This document shows, one piece after another, positions 1-7,983 of a stretch of DNA of 64,000 nucleotides. Every line of letters starts with the position of its first letter. Position 1 is the stretch's first letter. The notes beneath the pieces were generated by a model. It made no database searches and was not told the DNA's origin. It saw only the letters and a program-made list of their open reading frames with translations. The position numbers and the translations under genes were made by a program. Source of the DNA: Methylobacterium sp. 2A (GTDB lineage Bacteria; Pseudomonadota; Alphaproteobacteria; Rhizobiales; Beijerinckiaceae). The stretch is from positions 124,001-188,000 of the forward strand of contig NZ_VUOK01000003.1 of the NCBI RefSeq assembly GCF_009806555.1, given 5' to 3'.

Positions 1-383
1 CCGGAATCCGGCGAGACCCGGCTGTAGCGGTCGCCGGGCGGGGTCAGGTGATCGGCCGCCCAGCCGGCCGCGAGGCCGAGGAGCAGCAGCGCGGCCGCCC
101 CCGCGGCGAGCCGGAGGGCCGGCGGGATCCGGAGCGCCAGCAGCGGCGCGGCGAGCCCTGAGACGGCGAGGAGCGCCAGCGCCGGGCCGGTTGGCAGCGC
201 CGACCACGCCATCAGCGCGGTGCCCTCGGCGATCCGGTTCGGCCGCGCGATCATCAGCGGCAGCGCGAGGAGGCCGACGGCCAGCATGGCAGCGAGGGCC
301 GCGCCCAGCGGATCGAGGCCGGAGGCGATCCGGCCGGCCGGGTGGGCGTCGATGCCCGTGCCGGCCGCAGAGGGTTGGCCCAT
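1..383 (-). CDS. Osmoprotectant-type ABC transporter permease (partial)
   Basis: Minus-strand frame opening with ATG at 383 and running off the window edge, so only about 127 N-terminal residues are visible. They hold at least three hydrophobic stretches separated by short Arg/Pro-rich loops, as in the long N-terminal membrane region of YehY/OpuCB-like glycine-betaine permeases. The gene lies about 110 bp downstream of, and in the same direction as, a YehZ/OsmF-like binding protein; that neighbour is the main reason for the family call. The BPD transport domain with the EAA loop would be outside the window. Infer: inner-membrane channel of a quaternary-ammonium or osmoprotectant importer. Confidence 0.7.
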   Translation of the reverse strand, partial: MGQPSAAGTGIDAHPAGRIASGLDPLGAALAAMLAVGLLALPLMIARPNRIAEGTALMAWSALPTGPALALLAVSGLAAPLLALRIPPALRLAAGAAALLLLGLAAGWAADHLTPPGDRYSRVSPDS

Positions 384-493
384 CCCGAGACTCCGGGCGC
401 GGCCCAGGAGCTTGGCCGCGCGTCGCCTGGACTTAGCGCGCGCTCCGCCGAAGTGGACATGGACACCGGTTCGGCGGAGAGCGCGGCCCGGCC

Positions 494-1402
494 TCAGGGT
501 ACGAATCCCGACGCCTTCAAAAAGTCCGCCGCCACCGCGGAGGCGGGTTCGCCGCCGATCTGCACCCGGCCGTTGAGGTCGCGCAGGGTCGCGAGATCGA
601 GTCGGCGGAAGATCGGGTCGAGCACCGTGGCGATCTCCGGATGCGCCCGCAGGACAGTCCCGCGAACCAGAGGCGCCGGCTGGTAGACCGGCTGGACGCC
701 CCGATCGTCCGCCATCACCACGAGGCGGGCGGCGGCGAGGCTGCCGTCGGTCCCGAACACCATGGCGGCGTTGGTCCCGGAGGTGCCCCGCGCCGCCGCC
801 GCGATCGTGGCGGCGGTGTCCCCGCCCGCCAGGATGATGAGCTGGTCCGGTCTGAGCGTGAAGCCGTAGGCCCGGCTGAAGGCCGGGAGCGCGGCCGGCG
901 CGGAGACGAATTCCGCGGAGGCGGCGAGCTTGATCGCGCCACCGCCGGCCACGAAGCGGCCGAAATCGCTCATGGTCGTCAGGCCGTTGGCCCGGGCGAG
1001 TTCGGCCCGCACCGCGATCGCCCAGGTGTTGTCGGCCGAGGCGGGTGTCAGCCAGACGAGGTCGTTGGCGTTGAGATCCAGGCTCCGGGCGGTCTCGTAG
1101 GCGGCCCGCGCGTCCTTCCAGACCGGGAGATCCTGTCGTCCGAAGAAGAACGCCGCGTTGCCGGTATATTCCGGATAGATGTCGATCTGGCCCTCCAGCA
1201 GGGCCTGGCGCACGATCGACGTCGCCCCGAGCTGGGTCCTGTCGACGGTCGGGATGCCCCTGGCCCTGAGCGCCTGCAGGATGATGGCGCCGAGAACGCC
1301 GCCCTCGGTGTCGAGCTTGGAGGCGACCACGACGGGACCCGCCCGTGCGCCTGACAGGCCGACGAGCAGCGCGACGAGCCCCGCGAGGATCCGCTTGCCC
1401 AT
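494..1402 (-). CDS. Glycine betaine/choline-type ABC substrate-binding protein (OsmF/YehZ-like)
   Basis: 302 residues. An N-terminal signal peptide (Lys-Arg, then a Leu/Val core, then a GARAG cleavage region near residue 20) sends it to the periplasm. The mature part shows the type II binding-protein pattern of the OpuAC/OpuBC family: SKLDTEGGVLG near the start, an IDIYPEYTGNA motif near residue 75, and a closing segment that ends in FLKASGFVP. It should deliver a quaternary ammonium compound or similar osmolyte to the permease encoded just downstream (383 to the window start). The same frame stays open upstream to 1642, but that stretch lacks a signal peptide and is low-quality sequence, so the ATG at 1402 is preferred. 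A strong hairpin lies about 60 bp upstream. Confidence 0.88.
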   Translation of the reverse strand: MGKRILAGLVALLVGLSGARAGPVVVASKLDTEGGVLGAIILQALRARGIPTVDRTQLGATSIVRQALLEGQIDIYPEYTGNAAFFFGRQDLPVWKDARAAYETARSLDLNANDLVWLTPASADNTWAIAVRAELARANGLTTMSDFGRFVAGGGAIKLAASAEFVSAPAALPAFSRAYGFTLRPDQLIILAGGDTAATIAAAARGTSGTNAAMVFGTDGSLAAARLVVMADDRGVQPVYQPAPLVRGTVLRAHPEIATVLDPIFRRLDLATLRDLNGRVQIGGEPASAVAADFLKASGFVP

Positions 1403-1718
1403 CGTCCCGGAAGCTCCTGTCCGGGCGGGCCCGGCGCGTCCGGTTCCGCGGTCAGGATCGGGTCCGGACCGGCCGCCGTCCGGTCCGGACCCGGCGCGGC
1501 GATGCCGGCCTGCCCGTGGCTGAACGTCGTGGTGGTCCGCGCCCTGTATTGACGTCCCGATCGGGCGCCAAGAGCGGAGACGATCTCGATCGAAACTCAA
1601 GCAAGTCGTCGAAATCCAGTTAAAACTCCTTAACCTTGACATGAGCTTTCGATGAACATCTCCGATCCGAACGATATATTCACGTGCAGGTTATTTCAAA
1701 TGGAGCCGAGTCGGAGGC
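1403..1718. other. Intergenic region with promoter(s) for two divergent genes
   Basis: About 316 bp between the binding-protein gene (minus) and a small hypothetical gene (plus). It holds a 13-bp perfect inverted repeat (1460-1492, listed separately) and an AT-richer stretch around 1600-1690 that is the likely promoter zone. No convincing gene. Confidence 0.6.
1460..1492. promoter_or_regulatory. 13-bp perfect inverted repeat in the leader of the osmoprotectant binding-protein gene
   Basis: Arms GGGTCCGGACCGG (1460-1472) and CCGGTCCGGACCC (1480-1492) enclose a 7-nt loop. Each arm contains the 10-nt self-palindrome GGTCCGGACC, so the site can fold as one long hairpin or act as two dyads. It lies 58-90 nt upstream of the binding-protein ATG. 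It could be an operator, an RNA leader hairpin or a dispersed palindromic repeat; the sequence alone does not decide. Confidence 0.55.
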
Positions 1719-1934
1719 ATGTCGTATTCGATCTTCGTCCGCGATCTCGCCCGGAATGAGGGGCGCGCCCCACAACTCCTCGCCTACGACATCCAGGACC
1801 GCGCGTTGGCGGCCTCCCTCGTGTCGGTGATCGCCACCTCGTATCGGGATCACGGCTTCAATCCGGCCACGCGGGTGCATTGGTTCCGGACCGACGGCTC
1901 CGTGCACGAGATCTATACCTGGCCGCAGGCCTGA
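1719..1934 (+). CDS. Small hypothetical protein (71 aa)
   Basis: 71-residue soluble protein with a good Shine-Dalgarno (CGGAGGC) just before the ATG. The sequence is balanced, with alternating hydrophobic and charged residues (SYSIFVRDLARNEG at the start, VHEIYTWPQA at the end), unlike a shadow frame. It carries no recognisable motif or signal peptide. It ends 7 bp before the convergent selO stop. Function unknown; I believe it is a real gene because of the RBS, the position and the composition. Confidence 0.65.
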   Translation: MSYSIFVRDLARNEGRAPQLLAYDIQDRALAASLVSVIATSYRDHGFNPATRVHWFRTDGSVHEIYTWPQA

Positions 1935-1941
1935 GACCGGC

Positions 1942-3417
1942 TCACGTGCCGCAGAAGGTCCGGTAGCCGATTCCGCCGCCCTCCGGCGCCTGCGCGAAGC
2001 GGGCGTGCTCCGGCTGGTCGGCGTAGGGCCGCGCCAGCACGGCGAGCAGGGTTTCGAAGGGCGCGAAGTCCTCCCGCTCCACGGCCGCCGCGATCATCGC
2101 CTCGACCTGATGGTTGCGGGGGATGAAGGCCGGGTTGACCGCCCGCATCCCGGCGGCGGTCTCGGCCGGGTCGCGGGCCTCCTCCGCGAGTCGCGCCCGC
2201 CAGCCGGCGGCCCAGCCGTCGTAGGCGGTCGGATCGACGAACAGGTCGCGCACGGCCCCGTCGCCCTCCGGCCCCTGCGCCGCCCCGGAGAGGGTCCGGA
2301 AGGTCAGGGTGAAATCGGCCTGGTTCTCGGCCATCCGCTTCAGGAGGTCGCCCGCCAGCGCGGGATCGCCCTCCCGGACCGCGCCCAGACCGAGCTTGCG
2401 ATTGAGACCGCCGTGATAGGCGGCCTCGAAACGCGGCGCGTAGCCGGCGAGCGCCGCCTCGGCCTCGGCGACCGCCTCCGCTTCGGCCTCGGCGAGCAGC
2501 GGCAGCAGGGTCTCGGCGAAGCGGGTCAGGTTCCAGAGCGCGATGCGCGGCTGCTGGCCGTAGGCGTAGCGCCCGGTCTGGTCGATCGAGCTGTAGACGG
2601 TCCGGGGATCGTAGGCGTCGAGGAAGGCGCAGGGCCCGTAATCGATCGTCTCGCCGGTCACCGCCATGTTGTCGGTGTTCATCACCCCGTGGACGAAGCC
2701 CACGAGCAGCCAGCGCGCCACCAGCTCGGCCTGGGCGGCGATGACGGCGTCGAGCAGCGCCCGGTAGGGATTTTCCGCCTGCGCGGCGTCGGGATAGTGC
2801 CGAGCCAGGACATGATCGGCGAGCGCCCGCAGGGCCTCGGCGTCGCCCCTGGCGGCGAAGAACTGGAAGGTGCCGACCCGGATGTGGCTCGCCGCGACGC
2901 GGGTGAGGACCGCGCCGGGCAGCAGGGTCTCGCGGATCACGGGCTCGCCGGTCGCGATCGCGGCGAGCGCCCGGGTGGTCGGGATGCCGAGCGCCGCCAT
3001 GGCCTCGCTGACGAGGTACTCGCGCAGCACCGGCCCGAGGGCCGCCCGCCCGTCGCCGCGCCGGGAGAACGGGGTCGGGCCGGAGCCCTTGAGCTGGATG
3101 TCGCGGCGGATGCCGGTCCTGTCGATCACCTCGCCGAGCAGCACCGCGCGGCCATCGCCGAGCTGCGGCACGAACTGCCCGAACTGGTGCCCGGCATAGG
3201 CCGCCGCGATCGGATCGGCCCCCTCCGGAACCGTGTTCCCCGCGAGCGCCGCCACACCGTCGGGACCTGCGAGCCAGTCGGCATCGAGGCCGAGCTCTTC
3301 GGCGAGCTCCCGGTTCAGCCGGATCAGGCGAGGCCCCGCCACCGGCGTCGGCGGGCGGCGCGCGAAGAAGCGCTCCGGCAGGCGGGCGTAGCTGTTGTCG
3401 AAGGGAAGGGCCGTCAT
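1942..3417 (-). CDS. selO: Protein adenylyltransferase SelO (YdiU/UPF0061 family)
   Basis: 491 residues, full family length. SelO is a pseudokinase that binds ATP in a flipped pose and AMPylates Ser/Thr/Tyr of proteins involved in redox homeostasis. Family signatures are intact: the GHQFGQFVPQLGDGRA block (about residues 75-90), the LKGSGPTPFSRRGDGRA block (about 107-123), VHGVMNTDNM (the kinase-like catalytic and metal region, about 240-250) and the DYGPCAFLD motif. The C-terminus is YRTFCGT, placing a Cys three residues from the end, the position where eukaryotic SelO carries selenocysteine. No operon partner; the 5' side abuts a 13-bp tandem repeat. Confidence 0.95.
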   Translation of the reverse strand: MTALPFDNSYARLPERFFARRPPTPVAGPRLIRLNRELAEELGLDADWLAGPDGVAALAGNTVPEGADPIAAAYAGHQFGQFVPQLGDGRAVLLGEVIDRTGIRRDIQLKGSGPTPFSRRGDGRAALGPVLREYLVSEAMAALGIPTTRALAAIATGEPVIRETLLPGAVLTRVAASHIRVGTFQFFAARGDAEALRALADHVLARHYPDAAQAENPYRALLDAVIAAQAELVARWLLVGFVHGVMNTDNMAVTGETIDYGPCAFLDAYDPRTVYSSIDQTGRYAYGQQPRIALWNLTRFAETLLPLLAEAEAEAVAEAEAALAGYAPRFEAAYHGGLNRKLGLGAVREGDPALAGDLLKRMAENQADFTLTFRTLSGAAQGPEGDGAVRDLFVDPTAYDGWAAGWRARLAEEARDPAETAAGMRAVNPAFIPRNHQVEAMIAAAVEREDFAPFETLLAVLARPYADQPEHARFAQAPEGGGIGYRTFCGT

Positions 3418-3447
3418 CGGAAGAACCTATGAAGGGGCGTCGCGGCG

Positions 3448-3486
3448 GGCAAGCGGGGCAGGCAAGCGGGGCAGGCAAGCGGGGCG
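3448..3486. repeat. Tandem repeat, three copies of a 13-bp unit
   Basis: The unit GGCAAGCGGGGCA is repeated three times head to tail (3448-3460, 3461-3473, 3474-3486), the last copy ending in G instead of A. It sits in the short gap between the selO start codon (3417) and the stop of the upstream SDR gene (3496), so it could affect the selO leader. It may simply be a slippage-prone minisatellite. Confidence 0.85.
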
Positions 3487-3495
3487 GGGATCCGG

Positions 3496-4425
3496 TCAGA
3501 CCGTGCAGGCCGTCCCGGTCAGCGTCTCCGACAGCGACCAGAGCCGCTCCGCCGCCGCTTTGTCCTGGGCCTGAGGCGCGATGTCGGCGCGGGTCGGGTG
3601 GCCGCGGAGTTCCCAGATGCCGTCCGGGCCGTAATAGGCTCCGCCCTCGGCCTCCGGCGCCGTGGCGGCGAAGAGCAGCGGCAGCGCCCCATCCGCGGCG
3701 GATTGGCCGATCACCGAGAAGATCGCGTGCCCGGCGAGCCGCTGGATCGGGCCGGCCCGGTCGCCGCGCCGGAAGACGTCGGTCCGGGCCGCGCCGGGAT
3801 GGACTGGGATCGACCGGATCGGCACACCCGCCGCCCGCAGCCGCCGGTCGAGTTCGAGCCCGAACATCAGCATGGCGAGCTTCGACTGCCGATAGGCCTT
3901 CTGCGGACCGTAGGATTGCCGAAGCTGCAGATCGTCGAAATGGATCCGCCCGGGCCGATGGGCGAGGCTCGCCACCGGGACGATCCGGGACGTGGGCCGC
4001 CGCGCGACGAAGGGGAGGAGGAGCCCCGTGAGGGCGAAATGGCCCAGATAGTTCGTGCCGAGCTGACGCTCGAACCCGTCCTCGGTCTCCTCCCGGCGGG
4101 GCACGCTGGCGATGCCGGCGTTGAGCAGCAGGATGTCGACCGGCCGCCCCTCGGCCCGCCACCGGTCGCCGAAGGCCTGGACGGAGGCGAGGCGGGCGGT
4201 GTCGAGGAGATCGACGGCGAGCCGCGCATTCGGGTGCCGGTGCCGGATCGACGCCAGGGCGCGCTCGGCCTTCGCGGCGTTGCGGGCGGCGAGCACGACC
4301 TCGGCCCCGGCCCCCGCGAGCGCAAGGGCGGCCTCGTAGCCGATCCCGCTCGTGGCGCCTGTGACGATCGCGAGCCGCCCGGCCTGGCTCGGCATCGCGA
4401 TCGTCGTCCACCGGGTTTCGGGCAT
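3496..4425 (-). CDS. SDR-family NAD(P)-dependent oxidoreductase
   Basis: 309 residues from the ATG at 4425 (an alternative GTG at 4443 adds six). Classical short-chain dehydrogenase: cofactor motif TGATSGIG (about residues 22-29), LLNAGIA (the NNAG equivalent, about 100) and the catalytic YRQSK (YxxxK, about 175). The opening ETRWTTIAMPSQAGR resembles the retinol-dehydrogenase/WWOX-like subgroup that acts on hydrophobic alcohols and ketones; the exact substrate is unknown. Same strand as selO but separated from it by a tandem repeat; probably independently expressed. Confidence 0.9.
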   Translation of the reverse strand: MPETRWTTIAMPSQAGRLAIVTGATSGIGYEAALALAGAGAEVVLAARNAAKAERALASIRHRHPNARLAVDLLDTARLASVQAFGDRWRAEGRPVDILLLNAGIASVPRREETEDGFERQLGTNYLGHFALTGLLLPFVARRPTSRIVPVASLAHRPGRIHFDDLQLRQSYGPQKAYRQSKLAMLMFGLELDRRLRAAGVPIRSIPVHPGAARTDVFRRGDRAGPIQRLAGHAIFSVIGQSAADGALPLLFAATAPEAEGGAYYGPDGIWELRGHPTRADIAPQAQDKAAAERLWSLSETLTGTACTV

Positions 4426-4533
4426 GGTCCGTCGGATCTCCACCCTGACGCTAATACGCCGGAACCGGGGCGGTTCGCGGCACGCAGCCTTTGTTCCTGC
4501 GCGCTCTCCGGTGTCCGCTTCCGCGGAGAGCGC

Positions 4534-5577
4534 TCAGGCGTCGGCCGGGCTGATCGCGCCGGAGACCGGGCAGCCCATGGCCGCCACCGGGCTGCGGCGC
4601 CGGGCACGCGCGCGGATCGCCAGGGCCGCGGTCGCGAGGATCCCCCCAGCCAACACGTCCGGCAGGTAGTGGCCGCCCGCGCCGAGCGTCGCGACGATCA
4701 CGGCCGCGTTGAGGAGGATCGCGAGCGGGCCGAGGACGGGAAGGGGCGCCAGCGCCCAGGCGGTCAGGATCGCGAGGCACACGTGAAAGGATGGGAAGGT
4801 GGCGAGGCCCCGCAGGTCGCTGAGCGCCAGCGTCTTCAGCGTGCCCGCCCGCAGCTGCGCCACCGGCTCGAGATGCCAGAGTGCGCCGACCGTTTCCAGA
4901 TGGTCCGACGGGACGACGCGCGGCGCGTAATGGGCGTAGGGCCCCAGCGCCGGCAGCAGGGCGGCGACGACGATCACGCACAGGAGCGTGACGGCGAACA
5001 GCCGGATATAGGCCCAGAGCCGCCCGAGCCGGCGGGTCGCGCTCAGCGCGATGACCACGATTCCGACCTGCGGCCCGCTGGAATGGTAGGCGAGCGCCAG
5101 CCACCACGACAGGGCGGGGTGCCGTGCCAGGAAGGCCACGTAGGCGGTCCAGTCGAAGCCGAGCCGTGACTCGAACCGGGCCAGGGCGTCGTCGATGAAG
5201 GGCAGCCCGAGGCCCGCGGCGAGGAAGTGCAGCACCGCCACCGGCACCGTGAAGGTGATCAGGAACGCGCTCGCCAGCGCCATGCCGCGCAGGGGCGGAT
5301 CCGACTTCAGCGTGGCGAGGCAGGCGGCCGCGACCAGAAGGACCGCCACGAGGGCGGCCGCCGCGACGAAGCCCGTCGGCGCGGCTACCATGCCGGCCGC
5401 GCGCATCCAGGCCGCGTCGATTCCGATGAGGGCGAGGCTCAGGACCCAGAGCCGGGGATCGGGGGCGGCTATCCCTGCGGTGTGGCGGCGAAGGCGGCGC
5501 AGCCAGGGGCGGGACGAGCGCGGACCAGGGTTGCCGGCCCGGGGTTCGGCGTCGACGACCCGTTCAAGAGGACTCAT
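4534..5577 (-). CDS. PAP2-family membrane phosphatase
   Basis: 347 residues from ATG 5577 (MSPLERV); the frame continues upstream to 5712 but without membrane character. Roughly six to seven hydrophobic segments follow a basic N-terminus. The C-terminal part has PAP2_3-like motifs: TFPSFHVCLAI (the SGH-like His) and GGHYLPDVLAGG (the SRxxxxxHxxxD-like motif with catalytic His and Asp). Likely an inner-membrane enzyme removing phosphate from a lipid or acting in inositol-phosphorylceramide-like transfer. The substrate cannot be read from sequence. Confidence 0.82.
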   Translation of the reverse strand: MSPLERVVDAEPRAGNPGPRSSRPWLRRLRRHTAGIAAPDPRLWVLSLALIGIDAAWMRAAGMVAAPTGFVAAAALVAVLLVAAACLATLKSDPPLRGMALASAFLITFTVPVAVLHFLAAGLGLPFIDDALARFESRLGFDWTAYVAFLARHPALSWWLALAYHSSGPQVGIVVIALSATRRLGRLWAYIRLFAVTLLCVIVVAALLPALGPYAHYAPRVVPSDHLETVGALWHLEPVAQLRAGTLKTLALSDLRGLATFPSFHVCLAILTAWALAPLPVLGPLAILLNAAVIVATLGAGGHYLPDVLAGGILATAALAIRARARRRSPVAAMGCPVSGAISPADA

Positions 5578-5656
5578 CCGGCTCTGCTCACCCCGCGGCC
5601 GAGGCTTGGCCGCACCGGACAGACGCGCCAGGGCGGCAATGGTTCGCCCGGACGCT

Positions 5657-5908
5657 CTATCGGCCCGTGGATGGGGGCGCCCCGGAAGCCGGAGGCTTGC
5701 CGCTCCCGACACGTCCTTCGGCCGGCGGCACGGCGGCGGGGTTGGTCACCGCCTCCGTGGCCGTCCGGCCCGGATCCCGTGTATCGGCCTCGGGCTTGGG
5801 CGCGGTCTCGGCCCTGGGCTCCGCTCCGGTCCGCTCCTGCGCCCGGGCCGCCGACAGGCCGGTGACGGTCGTGGCGGCGATCAGAAGGGCGAGGATCGAT
5901 CGGTTCAA
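5657..5908 (-). CDS. Small secreted hypothetical protein
   Basis: 83 residues: a clear signal peptide (NRS, then an ILALLIAATTVTGLSA core, with likely cleavage after ARA near residue 23), then a low-complexity Pro/Ala/Glu/Thr mature part without cysteines or globular motifs. Such short secreted, disordered proteins are common in Methylobacteriaceae. Same strand as the PAP2 gene downstream; no function assigned. Confidence 0.6.
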   Translation of the reverse strand: MNRSILALLIAATTVTGLSAARAQERTGAEPRAETAPKPEADTRDPGRTATEAVTNPAAVPPAEGRVGSGKPPASGAPPSTGR

Positions 5909-6034
5909 GGTCGGCTCCGAGCTGTTCCGTCCGGGCTGTTCCGGGGCAACGGCCCGGGCGCAGGCGTCGTTCCGCGGTGGTCAGACCCGGGCGGGCGCGG
6001 CGGCGTGCCTGCCCGGGATCGTGGACGCGCGCGG

Positions 6035-6556
6035 TCAGGCCTGCGCGTCAGCCTTCTTGCGGCCCCTGGTGGGCTTGGCGGGCTCGGGTGCTGCCGCGGC
6101 GGTCTCGGGCGCGGCGGCGCTTTTCGCCGCGGGACCCCGGCGCTTGTGGCCGAGGCCGGCATTGCGGGCGAACTCGGCGCGCATCGCCGAGTAGCTGGAC
6201 GCCGTCGTCGGATAATCGGGCGGCAGGCCGTAGCGCTGACGGTACTGCTCGATCGTCATGCCGTTGCCGGTCAGGTGACGCTTGAGCGTCTTGTACGGTT
6301 TGCCGTCGATGAAGCTGATCAGCGCGTCCGGCGTAATCGACTTCTTGATCTGCGCGGGTGTCGGCTTCTTGAAATCCGGCTCCGCAGCCGTCGAGCTCTG
6401 GCCCAGCCCCGTCAGCGCAGCATGGACGCCGGACAGAAGCGTCGGCAGATCGGGCATGGGAACCGAGTTGTTGGCCACGTAAGCCGAGACGATATCGGCG
6501 GTGAGCTCGACGAAATCGATCGAGTCCTGGTTCGGGGTTGAAGTGCTGTCTTCCAT
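6035..6556 (-). CDS. MucR/Ros-family transcriptional regulator lacking zinc-binding cysteines
   Basis: 173 residues. The N-terminal half (FVELTADIVSAYVANN, residues 15-30) matches the oligomerisation region of MucR/Ros proteins, and YKTLKRHL (88-95) followed by MTIEQYRQRYGLPPDYP matches the DNA-binding fold. The zinc site is unusual: where Ros has Cys-x2-Cys and MucR has CLED, this protein has S81-F-I-D84, and there is no Cys anywhere. Ros/MucR homologues in Mesorhizobium loti are known to fold without zinc. The tail (140-173) is a Lys/Ala/Pro-rich basic extension. MucR proteins are H-NS-like global regulators binding AT-rich DNA. A short dyad about 80 bp upstream may be an autoregulatory site. 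Confidence 0.88.
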   Translation of the reverse strand: MEDSTSTPNQDSIDFVELTADIVSAYVANNSVPMPDLPTLLSGVHAALTGLGQSSTAAEPDFKKPTPAQIKKSITPDALISFIDGKPYKTLKRHLTGNGMTIEQYRQRYGLPPDYPTTASSYSAMRAEFARNAGLGHKRRGPAAKSAAAPETAAAAPEPAKPTRGRKKADAQA

Positions 6557-7056
6557 CGACGCCTCTCTCGCGGGAGTGCGCCATGAACGTGGCCTTCTCT
6601 GCCACCAGTCAAGGGCTGGTCTGATCTAATATAACCAATCTTGGTTGTTATCTACCGGTTGGGCGGAAAATGCCAACATAGATTAAGCACGCTGCCCGCA
6701 CTGGAGACATTCGGTCACATTCCAGCCTGCGCCTTACTGCGCGCCCGGGTTTTCATACGATGCTGTCCGGGCCGGACTTCTGGACGTCCGAGGGGCGGAC
6801 GGCTCGAAACTCTTGGCCGATCCTCCCGAACGGATGCACAGGCTTCCATCGCAGAAGCGAAGGCCGGGGAGGGAGCGCGCGCGAGCCATCCGGGTCGCCC
6901 CACCCGGCGACTGCACGATGATCGAAACCCCAATGTGTGAATCCGCCAGCCGTCCCCCAAAGGAGGACGGTGCGTGGCGGGCCTGGATCGCCGGCCCGCT
7001 CCCCGTCCGGTCAGAGCAGGCTCGCGGTGTCGCTCCGGGGCTGCCCGGCGGCACCG
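6557..7056. other. Intergenic region upstream of the MucR-like gene
   Basis: About 500 bp. The part next to the MucR-like gene (6610-6700) is AT-rich, as expected for a promoter and H-NS-like binding. The rest contains open frames on both strands, but their translations are Arg/Pro/Ser-rich and lack an RBS, so I call no gene. Confidence 0.5.
6633..6646. promoter_or_regulatory. Dyad AACCAA-TC-TTGGTT upstream of the MucR-like gene
   Basis: A perfect 6-bp inverted repeat with a 2-bp spacer, in the AT-rich stretch about 77-90 bp upstream of the regulator's start codon. Its position suits a promoter or operator and MucR/Ros proteins commonly autoregulate. Assignment to any regulator is inference. 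Confidence 0.4.
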
Positions 7057-7359
7057 TCAGGCGCTGGCGGCTGGCCCGTGCGGCGTGGCGATGGCGCCCC
7101 GCGTCCCGGACGGGACGACCGCCTGGAGCACCCGCGCGGCGCCGGAGCCGTAATCCGCCCGATAGGTCCGTTCGAGGGTCATCAGCGTGCGCATCGGCGC
7201 CTCCGCCAGATCGAGCAGGCGCGCGTCGCGCCAGCGCAGCTTGGTCAGTCCGCCGCGGCTCAACCACCGCGGCTTCTCCTCCTCGACGAGCAGGACCAGC
7301 TTGCCCGTCCACGTCTTGCGAAACCAGAACCGTCCCGTGAGCTTGGCCGCGCCGAACAT
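7057..7359 (-). CDS. Hypothetical protein (100 aa)
   Basis: 100 residues starting with MFGAAKLTGRFWFRKTWTG and containing KLVLLVEEEKPRW, a mixed alpha/beta composition unlike a shadow frame. A GAGGGTGTC Shine-Dalgarno-like stretch precedes the ATG. No signal peptide or known motif; the C-terminal 20 residues are low complexity. It seems a lineage-specific soluble protein with unknown function. Confidence 0.6.
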   Translation of the reverse strand: MFGAAKLTGRFWFRKTWTGKLVLLVEEEKPRWLSRGGLTKLRWRDARLLDLAEAPMRTLMTLERTYRADYGSGAARVLQAVVPSGTRGAIATPHGPAASA

Positions 7360-7506
7360 GACACCCTCGCGTGCAGGATCCTCAACACGCCCCCATCGGA
7401 TAATGCCCAGGAAGCTCGGCGGTTTCCGTGTGGAACCGCACGAACGCCGCGATGGCGCGCCGCTGTCTCGCGCAGGCGCCGTGAGGCCCGGATGAGGCCG
7501 CCGGGC

Positions 7507-7887
7507 CTAGCGGTCCGAGAGGCGCGTCGGGCGCCGGGCCGCCAGGGTCCCGATCGCGAGACCCGCCACCGCGCCGGCCAGCGCCGCCCCCGCCTTGACG
7601 AGGAAGTCGTCGAACCGGCCGTGGCGCGTGCTGGTCAGGGTCTGCGCCGCCTCGAGACCTCCGGCCAGGAGGATGCTGCCGATCAGGATCTGGAGCCAGC
7701 GGCGCGGGTAGCCCACCATCATCAGCAGCCCGGCGAGCGCATAGGCCGCGATCCGCTCGATGCTCGGGTTAGCGGTCACCACCGGCCGGAGGCCGATCGG
7801 CACGAGGGTCACGACGGCGATGAAGGCCACCAGGAGCCAGGCCGCGATGCGCACAAGCCGCAGGTGTCGCGTGTCCAATTCGAGCAT
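7507..7887 (-). CDS. VanZ-like family membrane protein
   Basis: 126 residues from ATG 7887. Four hydrophobic helices, with the VanZ-like signature of a conserved Pro after helix 1 (VTLVPIGLRP), a second helix after NPSIERIAAY, the pair GGLEAAQTLTSTRHGRFDDFLVKAGAALAG (charged loop then helix 4) and a basic tail. VanZ-like proteins sit in the inner membrane; their biochemical role is unsettled (teicoplanin resistance in enterococci, phosphate-sensing or EPS contexts elsewhere). Divergent from the cdh gene, with a 96-bp promoter region between. Confidence 0.85.
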   Translation of the reverse strand: MLELDTRHLRLVRIAAWLLVAFIAVVTLVPIGLRPVVTANPSIERIAAYALAGLLMMVGYPRRWLQILIGSILLAGGLEAAQTLTSTRHGRFDDFLVKAGAALAGAVAGLAIGTLAARRPTRLSDR

Positions 7888-7983
7888 TGGCGGTTCGTAA
7901 CCTCGCGCTGACGGCTTGAGGATACACGGTTTGCCGGCCGTTGCCTGCCGCGGAACGGCCGACGGGGATCGGATAGCCGGAAC

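Noticed and set aside
1403..1642. Upstream extension of the osmoprotectant binding protein
   Set aside because: It would put the clear signal peptide in the interior, and the residues are Arg/Gly-rich shadow sequence.
2005..3432. Long plus-strand frame opposite selO
   Set aside because: GC-rich antisense shadow: high Arg/Gly/Val content and no motif, whereas the selO frame has all family signatures.
1913..4411. Very long minus-strand open frame across selO and the SDR gene
   Set aside because: Its translation is an Arg/Ala/Gly/Pro-rich shadow of selO and the SDR in another frame; it has no domain motifs.
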